A DNA stretch of 64,000 bases from Brevundimonas sp. UBA5866 (GTDB taxonomy: Bacteria > Pseudomonadota > Alphaproteobacteria > Caulobacterales > Caulobacteraceae), in NCBI RefSeq assembly GCF_002432125.1, contig NZ_DJFS01000078.1, positions 1 through 64,000 of the forward strand, written 5' to 3'. The notes beneath the pieces are model-generated. The model had not been told where the DNA came from. It worked only from the letters and a program-made list of their open reading frames with translations, and searched no databases. Numbering within the stretch: position 1 is the first letter of the stretch; each line of letters opens with the position of its first letter. This document shows, in pieces, positions 1 through 8,347 of the stretch. The position numbers and the translations under genes are program-made.

Positions 1-126
1 CCGTCCACAGATGACAGCACCTCATCGAGAGCGTCAGAACGTTCGATGATGCAGGGCGGCGGATTTGGGCCCGCTATCTGGACGAGGCCAGAACGGCGTC
101 TTGATGGTCGATGTCCAGTCTTGATT

Positions 127-148
127 AAACGGACGATATAGTCCATTT
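127..148. promoter_or_regulatory. Probable operator palindrome of a TetR-type gene
   Basis: An inverted repeat with arms at 127-134 and 141-148 (7 of 8 bases pair; core GGAC-GATATA-GTCC) lies just before a short reading frame that starts at 155. A palindrome around the start of a TetR gene is typical of an autoregulated operator. The binding protein is inferred, not shown. Confidence 0.4.
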
Positions 149-154
149 AGAGGC

Positions 155-206
155 ATGGCCCGTAAACGCACAGAGCGGAGCGACGCCGTGCGCCACCGCG
201 AGCAAC
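155..206 (+). pseudogene. 5' remnant of a TetR-like regulator, cut by the IS element
   Basis: An ATG at 155 opens a frame reading MARKRTERSDAVRHREQ. This arginine- and glutamate-rich start resembles the first residues of TetR-family regulators just before the helix-turn-helix. The frame runs for 17 codons, then enters the left inverted repeat of the IS at 207 and stops there. The upstream palindrome supports a TetR gene. No matching 3' part is visible on the other side of the IS, so the rest was deleted or moved. The family call rests on only 17 residues plus context. Confidence 0.4.
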
Positions 207-1014
207 GGCGCTGACAAGTTAACCGGTCTGAGCAAAAACCAGACCTCCCCTTGCCGATTTTAGACCATTTGCGTCGCTGCCGACCAAGCGGTTTCGGCCT
301 GACGTCGCAGTACGCGAAGACCGGGTCGAGAAATCAGATGCGGTTGAAGATTAAAGGCGTTGTAGATTGGGCCGTGGCTGGAGAGAAATCGTTGGGCCGA
401 ACCTTGGCTTTTGAACCTCTGCTGCTTTCGTTCTCGTCGACGAATGACGAGGTGAGAATTCTCGGCCCGATTGTTCTCACGCATCCCACCCGGCTGGTGA
501 CGCCCTTGAAGATGCAGGTCTTTTATCGCCGCACGATACGAGGCCAGTTTGTCCGTCACTATCGCTTCAGGATGAATGCCGGTGTTGCGAAGTAAGCGTC
601 GTAACAACTTCAAAGCCGCGTGCTTATTACGTCGCTTTTGAACCAGCACATCAAGCACTTCGCCTTCGTCATCAACCGCGCGCCACAGATACATGCGGCG
701 ACCACGTATCCTGACAACTGCCTCGTCCAAATGCCATCGCCCCGTCGGACGATCGCGATTTCGGCGGATGTTTGCAGCAATCAGCGGACCAAACTTGTTC
801 ACCCAGCATCGGATGGCTTCACGGCTGACCTCAACCCCGCGTTCCGCCATCAACTCTTCAACGTCGCGGAGGCTCAGTGTGAAGCGAAAATACCAGCGTA
901 CCGCCTGACAGATGACCGACCCCGAAAACCGATGACGCTTGAACGATAAGCCAGACATAAAAACCTCCCTCTTTACCCCAAGTGGAGACTTTTTAGCGTT
1001 AGACTGTCAGCACC
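207..1014. mobile_element. IS6-family insertion sequence, about 808 bp
   Basis: The imperfect terminal inverted repeats are at 207-223 (GGCGCTGACAAGTTAAC) and 998-1014, whose reverse complement is GGTGCTGACAGTCTAAC (13 of 17 matches). Total length fits the roughly 800 bp of IS6/IS26-type elements, and one transposase fills most of it on the minus strand. The 8 bases on the left (CGAGCAAC) and right (CCAGTGGC) differ, so no target-site duplication is present. The flanks are two unrelated broken genes, which suggests an adjacent deletion or recombination between two copies. Confidence 0.8.
260..958 (-). CDS. IS6-family DDE transposase
   Basis: This 232-residue protein has the IS6 layout: a short N-terminal helix-turn-helix part (about residues 15-55), then a DDE catalytic core. 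The acidic triad is visible as Asp in WHLDEAVV, Asp in VTDKLASY and Glu in NNRAENSH. The following RRRERKQQRFKS segment is also typical. Length matches intact members, so it may be active. It catalyses replicative transposition with cointegrate formation in this family. It is expressed leftwards inside the element, with no passenger gene. Confidence 0.9.
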   Translation of the reverse strand: MSGLSFKRHRFSGSVICQAVRWYFRFTLSLRDVEELMAERGVEVSREAIRCWVNKFGPLIAANIRRNRDRPTGRWHLDEAVVRIRGRRMYLWRAVDDEGEVLDVLVQKRRNKHAALKLLRRLLRNTGIHPEAIVTDKLASYRAAIKDLHLQGRHQPGGMRENNRAENSHLVIRRRERKQQRFKSQGSAQRFLSSHGPIYNAFNLQPHLISRPGLRVLRRQAETAWSAATQMV

Positions 1015-1017
1015 CCA

Positions 1018-1259
1018 GTGGCTACGATCAGGTGCCTGTGGTCGCCGATCAGGAACGCGTCGACAGCTATCACCAATTCGACGCCTATCTGGGCTGGGCC
1101 GCGACCGAGAAGGTCCGCCTGTACGCAAAGGTCGAGAACATCTTCGACGAGGCCCCGCCGCACGATGCCTCCTTCCCCGGTGTGCGCGCGCCTTATGACT
1201 TTGGCCAATACGATCTGCGCGGGCGCTATTTCCGCGTCGGCTTCGACGTCGCCTTCTGA
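1018..1259 (+). pseudogene. C-terminal fragment of a TonB-dependent receptor
   Basis: The frame abutting the right end of the IS encodes about 80 residues that look like the last beta-strands of a TonB-dependent outer-membrane receptor: a VRLYAKVENIFDE segment, then a final strand ending RYFRVGFDVAF with a terminal Phe, as the BAM machinery requires. The plug and most of the barrel are missing. An apparent start within the IS at 939 (TTG) would fuse IS sequence to it and is not credible as a gene. The M14 peptidase follows 32 bp downstream, so the two were probably once co-transcribed. Confidence 0.75.
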
Positions 1260-1291
1260 TCCAGACCGTCATCGAGAAACGAGAACCACGC

Positions 1292-3883
1292 GTGAAAAAC
1301 GCCCGAAACATTGCCAAACGCTCCGCCGCCGCGGTACTGTTCGGAGCCGCCTTGATGGCGGCTCCGGCTCCGGTCCTCGCCCAGTCGCTGGATTACTATT
1401 TCCCGCAGGCCTCGGCGGCGGATTTCGATCCGTCCATTCCGACACCCGAGGCCTTCCTCGGCTATCCGGTCGGCACCCACTTCACCCGCCACGACCAGAT
1501 CATTGCCTATCTTCGCGAACTAGCCCGCCTGTCGGACCGCGTGACCTTTGAGGACATCGGTCGAAGCTACGAAAACCGCACCCTCGCCTCGGTCGTCATC
1601 AGTTCGGCGGCCAATCAGGCGCGCATCGGCGACATCCAGCGCGCCCATGCCGAGGTGGCCAATCCCAACGGCGGCGCGATCAGCCCCGACCAGCCCGTCG
1701 TGGTGGGTCTGTTCTACAGCGTCCACGGCAATGAGACTTCCAGCGGCGAAGCCGCCCTGCTGACGGCCTATTACCTCGCAGCCAGCCGCTCGCCGGAGGT
1801 TCAGGACTGGCTCGACAAGGCCGTCATCGTCATCGATCCATCCCAGAACCCCGATGGCCGCGACCGCGCCGCCAACTGGCACAATGCGTGGCACAGCAAT
1901 CCGCCATCATCGGACCCGCTGGACAAGGAACACGTCGAGGCGTGGCCCGCAGGGCGCGTGAACCACTATTTCACCGACCTGAACCGCGACTGGCTGGCCG
2001 TGACCCAGCGCGAAACGCGTGCCAAGCTGGAAGCCTTCCACCGCTGGAAGCCCAACTTCCAGATCGACTTCCACGAGATGGGCGCGGGCAGCACCTATTA
2101 TTTCGAGCCGTCCCCGTCCTCGATGGAAAGCCCGCTGCTGCCCAAGGCGGCCTATGAGTGGAACGTGACCCTCGCCAAATACCACGCACAGGCGCTGGAT
2201 GGCCTCGGCTCGCTCTATTACACCCGCGAGACATTCGACAATTTCTCGCCCGTCTATGGCTCCACCTATCCCGACTTCCACGGCGGCATCGGCGTAACGG
2301 TCGAACAGGCATCGTCGCGGGGGCTGGTTCAGGACACGGCCAACGGGCCGCTGACCTTCCCTTTCACCGTGCGTAATCAGGCCAATATCGGGTTGGCGAC
2401 CATTCGCGGTGCCGTGGCCGAACGGGCGGGCCTGCTCCAGTTCCAGCGCGACTTCTTCCGCTCGGCGGTTGAACAGGGTCGCCGCCACACGGCACAGGCC
2501 TTTGTGTTCGGCGATGCGGCCAACCCAGGCCTGACGCGCCAGACGCTGGACCTGTTGCTGACGCACCGGATTCAGGTCTATCCCCTGACCGAGCGCGTCA
2601 CACAGGATGGCCGCACCTATGAGCCGGGCACGGCCTATGTCGTCCCCTCGGCCCAGCCGCAGTTCCGGCTGATCCACTCCATCTTCGACAAGACCCCGCC
2701 CACCAATGGCGGCGTCTATGGCAGCACCTCCTATTCGGTGGCGCTGGCCTATAATCTCGGATCGAGCGGCCTTCGACGCGTCCCCGCCTATGGCAGCGCG
2801 GTAACCGCCGTTCCCGCCGCACAGGGCGGTGTCAGCGGCCCTGAAGCCGCCTATGCCTATGCCATCGACTGGCGCGACCTGAACGCACCCAAGGTGTTGG
2901 CCGCGCTCCTGAAGCAGGACATTCGTGTCCGCAACGCCTTCGAGCCGTTCACCAGCCGCACCCAAGGCGGCCAGACGGAATTCCAGCGCGGGTCACTGGT
3001 GATCACCACCGCTGGCCAGACACTGGACGCCACCCGGCTTCGCCAAGCCATCGACAAGGCCGCGCGTGATGCCGGTGTTGTGGCCCATGCCCTCACCTCC
3101 GGCCAAAGCGTGTCGGGCGTCGATCTGGGCAGCGACAACGTCCGCGTCGTTCGCGCACCGCGCATTGCCCTGATCGCGGGCGAAGGCGTCAACGCGACCG
3201 AGATCGGCTCGACGTGGTTCGCCCTCAGCGAGCGCCTGCAATATCCGGCCACGCGCCTTGATCCGTCGCAGATCGCCCGCGTTTCGCTGGACAACTATGA
3301 CAGCATCGTCCTGTCGGGTGGGCGCTATGACAACCTCGGCCAGCCGACGGTCGACGCGCTCAAGGCATGGGTGCGTCGCGGCGGCTCTCTGGTGGTGTTC
3401 GGCAATGCTGCCCGCTGGGCACAGGCCAACGGTCTGGCCCCGCAGGCGGAGCGCGAGGAACGCGAACGCCCCGCGCCCGAGCGCCGCGACTATTCCGACC
3501 GCCAGTCGGTTCAGGGCGAACAGCGCACCGCCGGCAACGCCCTTTCCGCCGATGCCGACATCAGCCACCCGCTGGCGTTTGGCCTGACGCGCCGCGACCT
3601 GTTCGTGAACAAGGAGACGGATGTCACCCTGTCGCCTGTCGCCGATCCGTTCGCCAACGTCATCCACATCGACGCCACCCCGCAGGTGAACGGCTATTTA
3701 CCCGAGAGCCTGCGCAAGGCCGCCGCGGGAACGGTATGGGCACAGGTCAATCCGGTTGGATCGGGCAATGTGGTCCTGTTCGCAGACGATCCGGCCCACC
3801 GCAAATACTGGCTGGGCACCGAGCGCCTGCTGATCAACAGCCTGTTCTTCGGCAACCACCTGTCCGCCAGCGGACGCCGCTAA
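1292..3883 (+). CDS. Secreted M14-family zinc carboxypeptidase
   Basis: The 863-residue protein begins with a GTG start and a signal peptide of about 30 residues ending ALA-Q. The M14 domain follows: zinc ligands His145 and Glu148 in SVHGNETSSGE, a third ligand His261 in DFHEMG, and catalytic Glu338 in GVTVEQASS. The C-terminal part (from about residue 620) resembles a class-I glutamine amidotransferase-like fold often fused to large bacterial M14 enzymes. It should trim peptides in the periplasm or outside the cell. Its former neighbour is a TonB receptor, now truncated, which suggests a peptide-scavenging unit. A strong terminator follows. Confidence 0.85.
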   Translation: MKNARNIAKRSAAAVLFGAALMAAPAPVLAQSLDYYFPQASAADFDPSIPTPEAFLGYPVGTHFTRHDQIIAYLRELARLSDRVTFEDIGRSYENRTLASVVISSAANQARIGDIQRAHAEVANPNGGAISPDQPVVVGLFYSVHGNETSSGEAALLTAYYLAASRSPEVQDWLDKAVIVIDPSQNPDGRDRAANWHNAWHSNPPSSDPLDKEHVEAWPAGRVNHYFTDLNRDWLAVTQRETRAKLEAFHRWKPNFQIDFHEMGAGSTYYFEPSPSSMESPLLPKAAYEWNVTLAKYHAQALDGLGSLYYTRETFDNFSPVYGSTYPDFHGGIGVTVEQASSRGLVQDTANGPLTFPFTVRNQANIGLATIRGAVAERAGLLQFQRDFFRSAVEQGRRHTAQAFVFGDAANPGLTRQTLDLLLTHRIQVYPLTERVTQDGRTYEPGTAYVVPSAQPQFRLIHSIFDKTPPTNGGVYGSTSYSVALAYNLGSSGLRRVPAYGSAVTAVPAAQGGVSGPEAAYAYAIDWRDLNAPKVLAALLKQDIRVRNAFEPFTSRTQGGQTEFQRGSLVITTAGQTLDATRLRQAIDKAARDAGVVAHALTSGQSVSGVDLGSDNVRVVRAPRIALIAGEGVNATEIGSTWFALSERLQYPATRLDPSQIARVSLDNYDSIVLSGGRYDNLGQPTVDALKAWVRRGGSLVVFGNAARWAQANGLAPQAEREERERPAPERRDYSDRQSVQGEQRTAGNALSADADISHPLAFGLTRRDLFVNKETDVTLSPVADPFANVIHIDATPQVNGYLPESLRKAAAGTVWAQVNPVGSGNVVLFADDPAHRKYWLGTERLLINSLFFGNHLSASGRR

Positions 3884-3888
3884 AACAC

Positions 3889-3921
3889 AAAGGCCGGACG
3901 AGTTGATCGTCCGGCCTTTTT
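3889..3921. terminator. Bidirectional rho-independent terminator
   Basis: Stem AAAGGCCGGACG (3889-3900), 7-base loop, CGTCCGGCCTTT then T-run to 3921. The A-run on the other side lets it serve both the M14 gene (plus) and the convergent hydrolase gene (minus), ending within 2 bp of the latter's stop codon. Confidence 0.85.
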
Positions 3922-3922
3922 C

Positions 3923-5239
3923 TTATGGGTTCGGCACCTCGGGTCGATAGCCCGTATCGAAGCGACAGGGCATGTCATAGCGGGGTGCCGCAACCCCACA
4001 TGCCGCCGCGATACTGTCCGGCGAAGGCTTGGCCCCGCCATCCAGCCACGCGCTCAAAGCCTGGAATACCGCCACATATTGCGGCGCGCTCAGCAGGCTA
4101 TGGGCGCTTTCCTCGGTATAGGTCTGCACCAGCAGGTCACCGCGCCCTGCGGCCTCGACACGATCACGATAGGCTGCCTGATGCCAGACAAAGGCGGTCG
4201 GATCGTATTTGCCGTGGATAGTCACGGTGGGCGCCACGATCATCCCCGACAGGTCGGCGTCATAGGCCAGTCGGGCGACCGCGGCTGGGTCTGCGGAAAA
4301 ACGCTGTACCCCTGCATTCAGGGCCTGATCGTCGTCGGAGCCCGTGTAAACCGTGCGGCTGTTGTCGAAGGGGTTCAACCCGTCCAGACGGCGCTGCACC
4401 AGATCGCGGAACAGGAAGGTGCCCCATGCGAGGTGGCCCACCAACTGGTTCTCGCTGATACCGACCACATTCAGGATATTGGCCAGTCTGCGCTTTTGCT
4501 CATCGGTGCGTTGGCGCTCGGGCAGGCCGACGCCGGTGCAGGCCTTCACCCGTTCCTCCAGCTGGGCGCGGGTCAGTCGATTGCCTTCGCCCAGTCCCTG
4601 CCACAGCGGATACCGAGGCTCGTTGGCCGCCGGGTGGTTCTGGCAATAGTACTGATAGACCGCACGCAGGTCGGCGCGGAAGGTATAGGCCTTCGTGCCG
4701 CCCGCCAGAACGCCGCTGCTCAGCACAACGCCATCCCAGACCACCTGCCCCTCGGCATCGCGGGCATACAGTTCCGCCGCCTTGGCCGCGACGTTCCCGC
4801 CCCAGCTCTGGCCATGCAGTATGGTGCGCTTAGGGCGTCCGAAGGCATCCCAGAAAACCTGACGCACGTCATCGGTGTCCTCGGCGGCCATACGAACGCC
4901 ATAGCCCCCGCGACGATAGGTCGAGCCCGTCCACGCATAGCCTTCACGCACCGTCATGGAGAAACGTTCAAGGTCCTCCAGCGGGTCATCGGCCCGGGGT
5001 GTGGCTGTGCGCGGACCACCGTGGGCATGAACCACCAGCGTCCCGTTCCAGTCCGCAGGAATAGCGGTCCAGTAGTAACCGCCCTTGGGTCCCTGCCCTT
5101 TGAAGCATCGCGTTCCATCCGGCAGATAGCTCGGACAGGTTGCAGGGGCGGGAGCGCTCGCTCCCGCCTGCTGCGCCACGGCGGGTGCCGTAGCCAATGC
5201 CGCAAGGCCTGACAGGGCCGAGATCCACAGACGGCTCAT
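3923..5239 (-). CDS. Secreted alpha/beta hydrolase
   Basis: The start at 5239 is chosen because a GAGGG ribosome site precedes it and the protein then begins directly with a signal peptide (MSRLWISALSG...AVAQQ), giving 438 residues. A longer frame to 5302 runs into the upstream receptor gene. The nucleophile elbow is HGQSWGG (Ser145), the acid is probably Asp in HGKYDPTAF, and the His is in EESAHSLL. HAHGG is a possible oxyanion-hole motif. Substrate is unknown; an esterase or peptidase is equally likely. It begins 20 bp after the TonB receptor and shares its strand, so co-expression with that receptor is likely. Confidence 0.75.
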   Translation of the reverse strand: MSRLWISALSGLAALATAPAVAQQAGASAPAPATCPSYLPDGTRCFKGQGPKGGYYWTAIPADWNGTLVVHAHGGPRTATPRADDPLEDLERFSMTVREGYAWTGSTYRRGGYGVRMAAEDTDDVRQVFWDAFGRPKRTILHGQSWGGNVAAKAAELYARDAEGQVVWDGVVLSSGVLAGGTKAYTFRADLRAVYQYYCQNHPAANEPRYPLWQGLGEGNRLTRAQLEERVKACTGVGLPERQRTDEQKRRLANILNVVGISENQLVGHLAWGTFLFRDLVQRRLDGLNPFDNSRTVYTGSDDDQALNAGVQRFSADPAAVARLAYDADLSGMIVAPTVTIHGKYDPTAFVWHQAAYRDRVEAAGRGDLLVQTYTEESAHSLLSAPQYVAVFQALSAWLDGGAKPSPDSIAAACGVAAPRYDMPCRFDTGYRPEVPNP

Positions 5240-5259
5240 ACCCTCACTCCCTCGATCGA

Positions 5260-8200
5260 TCAGAACGACTTGGTGGCGCTGACGTACCAATAGCGGCCCC
5301 ACGGACTGTGAACCGAGCCACGATAGCCGTTATCGGCCAGCGGCGGTCCCTGATCCGTCAGGTCACGGACACCCAGACGCACGCGGGTGTCGAACGGGAA
5401 AGCATAATCGACATACGCGTTGACGGTCTGGCGGCTGTCCACCTGCCACGGCTCACCGGATGTCCCCAGCAGGCCGGGCTGTTCAAAGCCGTCGATGTAT
5501 TGGCTGGAAACCCCTGCGCGCCACGAGCCCTTGCGCCACGTCAGGCTGGCGTTGACGCGCCATTCCGGACGCCCGTTCTGGCCGATCAGTTGGGCGGAGT
5601 CCGGAAGGGTCGTGCCCGCATTGATCGTGCCTGCCGCCCGCGCCGCGTAAAGGGCGTTGACGATATCGCCCGGATCGCGCGTGAACTCGTCCAGCTTGCT
5701 GGCATTCACATTGACGATGAAGGTGCCGTATCTGGTCCGGCGCAGCGACCAGTTCATGCCGAGGTCCAGACCGCTGACGGTCTGCGGCTGCAGGTTGATG
5801 AAGCGGTCGTTGATCGACACCACTTCGCCAACCGGCGTCAGCCCCGTACCGTCAAACAGCGCGATATCCTCGGGCGTCGGTGCGCGGCGGTTCACCAGCG
5901 GATTCTCGCCACCCTCGACGCGGTTCAGATAATCCAGCGCCAGCGCGGTTTGCGCACCCAGCAGGCCGACGATCTTTTCCTGTTCGATCTTCCACTTGTC
6001 GATGGTGAAGGTGAACTGGCCAAAGCGGTCGGGAATAAAGCCCGGTTGCAGGACCAGACCGTACGAGCTGTTGGTGCTCTCTTCCGGCTCCAGATCAGGA
6101 TTGCCCGCGACCAGCAGCGACGCGCCCGAGGTGTTCTGCGAACAGGCCGCGAAGTTGGCGATACGTCCTGCACGCAGGTCGGCCTCACAGCGCACATAGT
6201 CCACGCCGCTGGCCAGACGCGCATATTGGGTGGCGTTGGTCTGTTCCAGGTTCGGGGCGCGGAAGCCTTCGGAATAGGAGCCGCGGACACGTACGCCGGG
6301 GATCACATCCCAAGCAGCCGCGATCTTGGGCTTGGCCACCGAACCGAAGTCCGAATAGTGCTCGTAACGGCCCGCCAGCTGGACATCCAGCTGATAGACC
6401 AGCGGGATGTTCATCTCGGGCGAGACGACTGGAACGGCAAACTCCACATAGGTAGAGAAGACCTCGCGGCTGCCCTTGGTGTCAGGGTTGGGGCTGACGG
6501 CAGAGACGTTCGACAGATTGGTTTCACCCGTCACCATGTCGGTGAAGGTGAAGGTGCCGTCGAGGTTCTCGTCGCGGTCATCGCTCTGGGTTTCGCGGCG
6601 GGCCTCGATACCGAAGGCCATACCGACCGGACCTGCCGGAAGGTTGTAAATGTCACCCTTCGACAGCTTGAAGTCGGCCATTGTCAGCGTGGTACGCGAC
6701 AGGCGGCGCATATCGAACCTGATGGCGTCGATCGCGGCCTGCGAACTGGGCGTGCAGTCACCGAAGCTGGTGGTTACCACACAACCGCCGCTGAACGGGT
6801 TGTAGGCATCCGGCGTGGACAGGGACAGCTGCTTCTGCAGCGCCGTCATGTTGATATTGGGCGAGATGTCCTCGGCCTCGGCCTCGGAATAGACCAGCGC
6901 CGTTTCCCAATCGAAACCGCGCCATTCACCCCTCAGCCCCGCCAGCACACGGGCCTGGTAATTATCGACCTTCACCACCTGCATGCCGGTATCGACAAAG
7001 CGGTAGTTGGTCATCAGCACCGGCAGGCCCGCCGCCGGAACATTGGTCAGCCCCGGCAGGCGGTTCGGGTTGGCTGTGCCATCCGCAAAGGTGACCGGAC
7101 CGAACGGGTTGTAATAGTTGCTGGCCGGAATCCAGATCTGGTTCAGGTTCACGACCGGCGGCTGCACCGCGCGGCTGTGTGCCCCGTAATAGCCGATCTC
7201 GCCAAAGGCCTCGACGCCGTTGTCGAACTGATAGCGCCCTGTGGCGAAGACGTTGTAACGCTCGACCGAAGGGCGCACCGTCGTCTCGTGACGGGTGTCG
7301 TAACGCATCTCGCGGTTGGTGGTGTTGAAGTTGTGGTTGCCACTGGCGATGCAGATGTCGCCGCCCACATTCACGCCGCAGCCAAAGCTGGACGGCTGAT
7401 AGCGGAAAGCGCCCGCCGAGTTCGTCAGTGCCACACCGTTCGACCGGATGACGGCACGGCTGCCGACCGACAGACGCGCCCAGGGCGTGTGCGAGGATCG
7501 GCCATCCAGCGCCTGCACACCGGCAAAGTCCGGATAACCGGCAAACAAGCCGCGCAGATCGTCGGTGTAGGTGAAATCCTGATCCGAGGCCCACAGCGCC
7601 GTACGCGAGGCATAGTTGGCGAACAGGGAGATATTGCCGCGGTCAAAATTCCTGCCCGCAAAGATATTGGCCTCGAGGTCGCGCATCTGCGTGCCCTCTG
7701 CCCCGCCGTAGCGGGTGCTGACGGTCACGCCGTCGATATCACTGCGAAGGACCGTGTTGACCACGCCCGCAACGGCATCGGCACCATAGATGGCCGCCGC
7801 GCCATCCAGCAGGACTTCCATCCGCTCCAGTCCCGAAACCGGAAGCGCGTTCGAGTTGTAGCTGAGGACAGGAACCGTACCGGTGTCCGACGTCCCCTGA
7901 CTGGTCGGGTGCTGGACCAGACGACGACCGTTGAGCAGCACCAGGGTGTTGCCCACACCCAGCGAGCGCAGGTTCACCGAGTTCACATCGCCGCGCGCCG
8001 AGTTCGACGTCTGCGGATTATTGGCGCTGTCGAACAGAACATCGCCCATCTGTGGGATAGTGCGCAGCAGCTCGTCACCCGTCGTTGCGCCCGTCGCCTC
8101 GATCTGCTCGCGGTCGGCCACCACCACAGGCAGGGCCGCCGTCGTGCGGGCACCGCGGATGTTGGTGCCCACGACGACGATGTCCTCGACCTGGGTCACC

Positions 8201-8292
8201 GTTTCGGGCTGGGCCTCCTGCGCATGGGCAGCGCCGGACATGAGCAGCGCCGAAGCCGTGCTCAGCAACAGCATCTTGGTGTGCATCTTCAT
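5260..8292 (-). CDS. TonB-dependent outer-membrane receptor
   Basis: A 1010-residue protein with a signal peptide (cleavage near AHAQ), a TonB-box-like segment VEDIVVVGT, and a plug domain with the conserved LVLLNGRRL and AAIYGADAVAGVVN motifs. A long beta-barrel ends in Phe (VSATKSF). The ATG at 8292 has a good ribosome site (GGGAGAGG). It imports an unknown large or scarce substrate across the outer membrane using TonB energy. It lies 55 bp behind dctA and ahead of a secreted hydrolase on the same strand, so it may feed a released organic acid or peptide to the periplasm. That link is inference. Confidence 0.9.
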   Translation of the reverse strand: MKMHTKMLLLSTASALLMSGAAHAQEAQPETVTQVEDIVVVGTNIRGARTTAALPVVVADREQIEATGATTGDELLRTIPQMGDVLFDSANNPQTSNSARGDVNSVNLRSLGVGNTLVLLNGRRLVQHPTSQGTSDTGTVPVLSYNSNALPVSGLERMEVLLDGAAAIYGADAVAGVVNTVLRSDIDGVTVSTRYGGAEGTQMRDLEANIFAGRNFDRGNISLFANYASRTALWASDQDFTYTDDLRGLFAGYPDFAGVQALDGRSSHTPWARLSVGSRAVIRSNGVALTNSAGAFRYQPSSFGCGVNVGGDICIASGNHNFNTTNREMRYDTRHETTVRPSVERYNVFATGRYQFDNGVEAFGEIGYYGAHSRAVQPPVVNLNQIWIPASNYYNPFGPVTFADGTANPNRLPGLTNVPAAGLPVLMTNYRFVDTGMQVVKVDNYQARVLAGLRGEWRGFDWETALVYSEAEAEDISPNINMTALQKQLSLSTPDAYNPFSGGCVVTTSFGDCTPSSQAAIDAIRFDMRRLSRTTLTMADFKLSKGDIYNLPAGPVGMAFGIEARRETQSDDRDENLDGTFTFTDMVTGETNLSNVSAVSPNPDTKGSREVFSTYVEFAVPVVSPEMNIPLVYQLDVQLAGRYEHYSDFGSVAKPKIAAAWDVIPGVRVRGSYSEGFRAPNLEQTNATQYARLASGVDYVRCEADLRAGRIANFAACSQNTSGASLLVAGNPDLEPEESTNSSYGLVLQPGFIPDRFGQFTFTIDKWKIEQEKIVGLLGAQTALALDYLNRVEGGENPLVNRRAPTPEDIALFDGTGLTPVGEVVSINDRFINLQPQTVSGLDLGMNWSLRRTRYGTFIVNVNASKLDEFTRDPGDIVNALYAARAAGTINAGTTLPDSAQLIGQNGRPEWRVNASLTWRKGSWRAGVSSQYIDGFEQPGLLGTSGEPWQVDSRQTVNAYVDYAFPFDTRVRLGVRDLTDQGPPLADNGYRGSVHSPWGRYWYVSATKSF

Positions 8293-8347
8293 TTTCCTCT
8301 CCCTCGCCGCCCTTTGCGGGCGGTCCTGTATTTTGTGCGCGTCGCGA

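Noticed and set aside
1..120. Short protein-like frame ending near 110 (IWARYLDEARTAS)
   Set aside because: It has an in-frame stop at 12-14 and no other support, so too little remains to call a gene.
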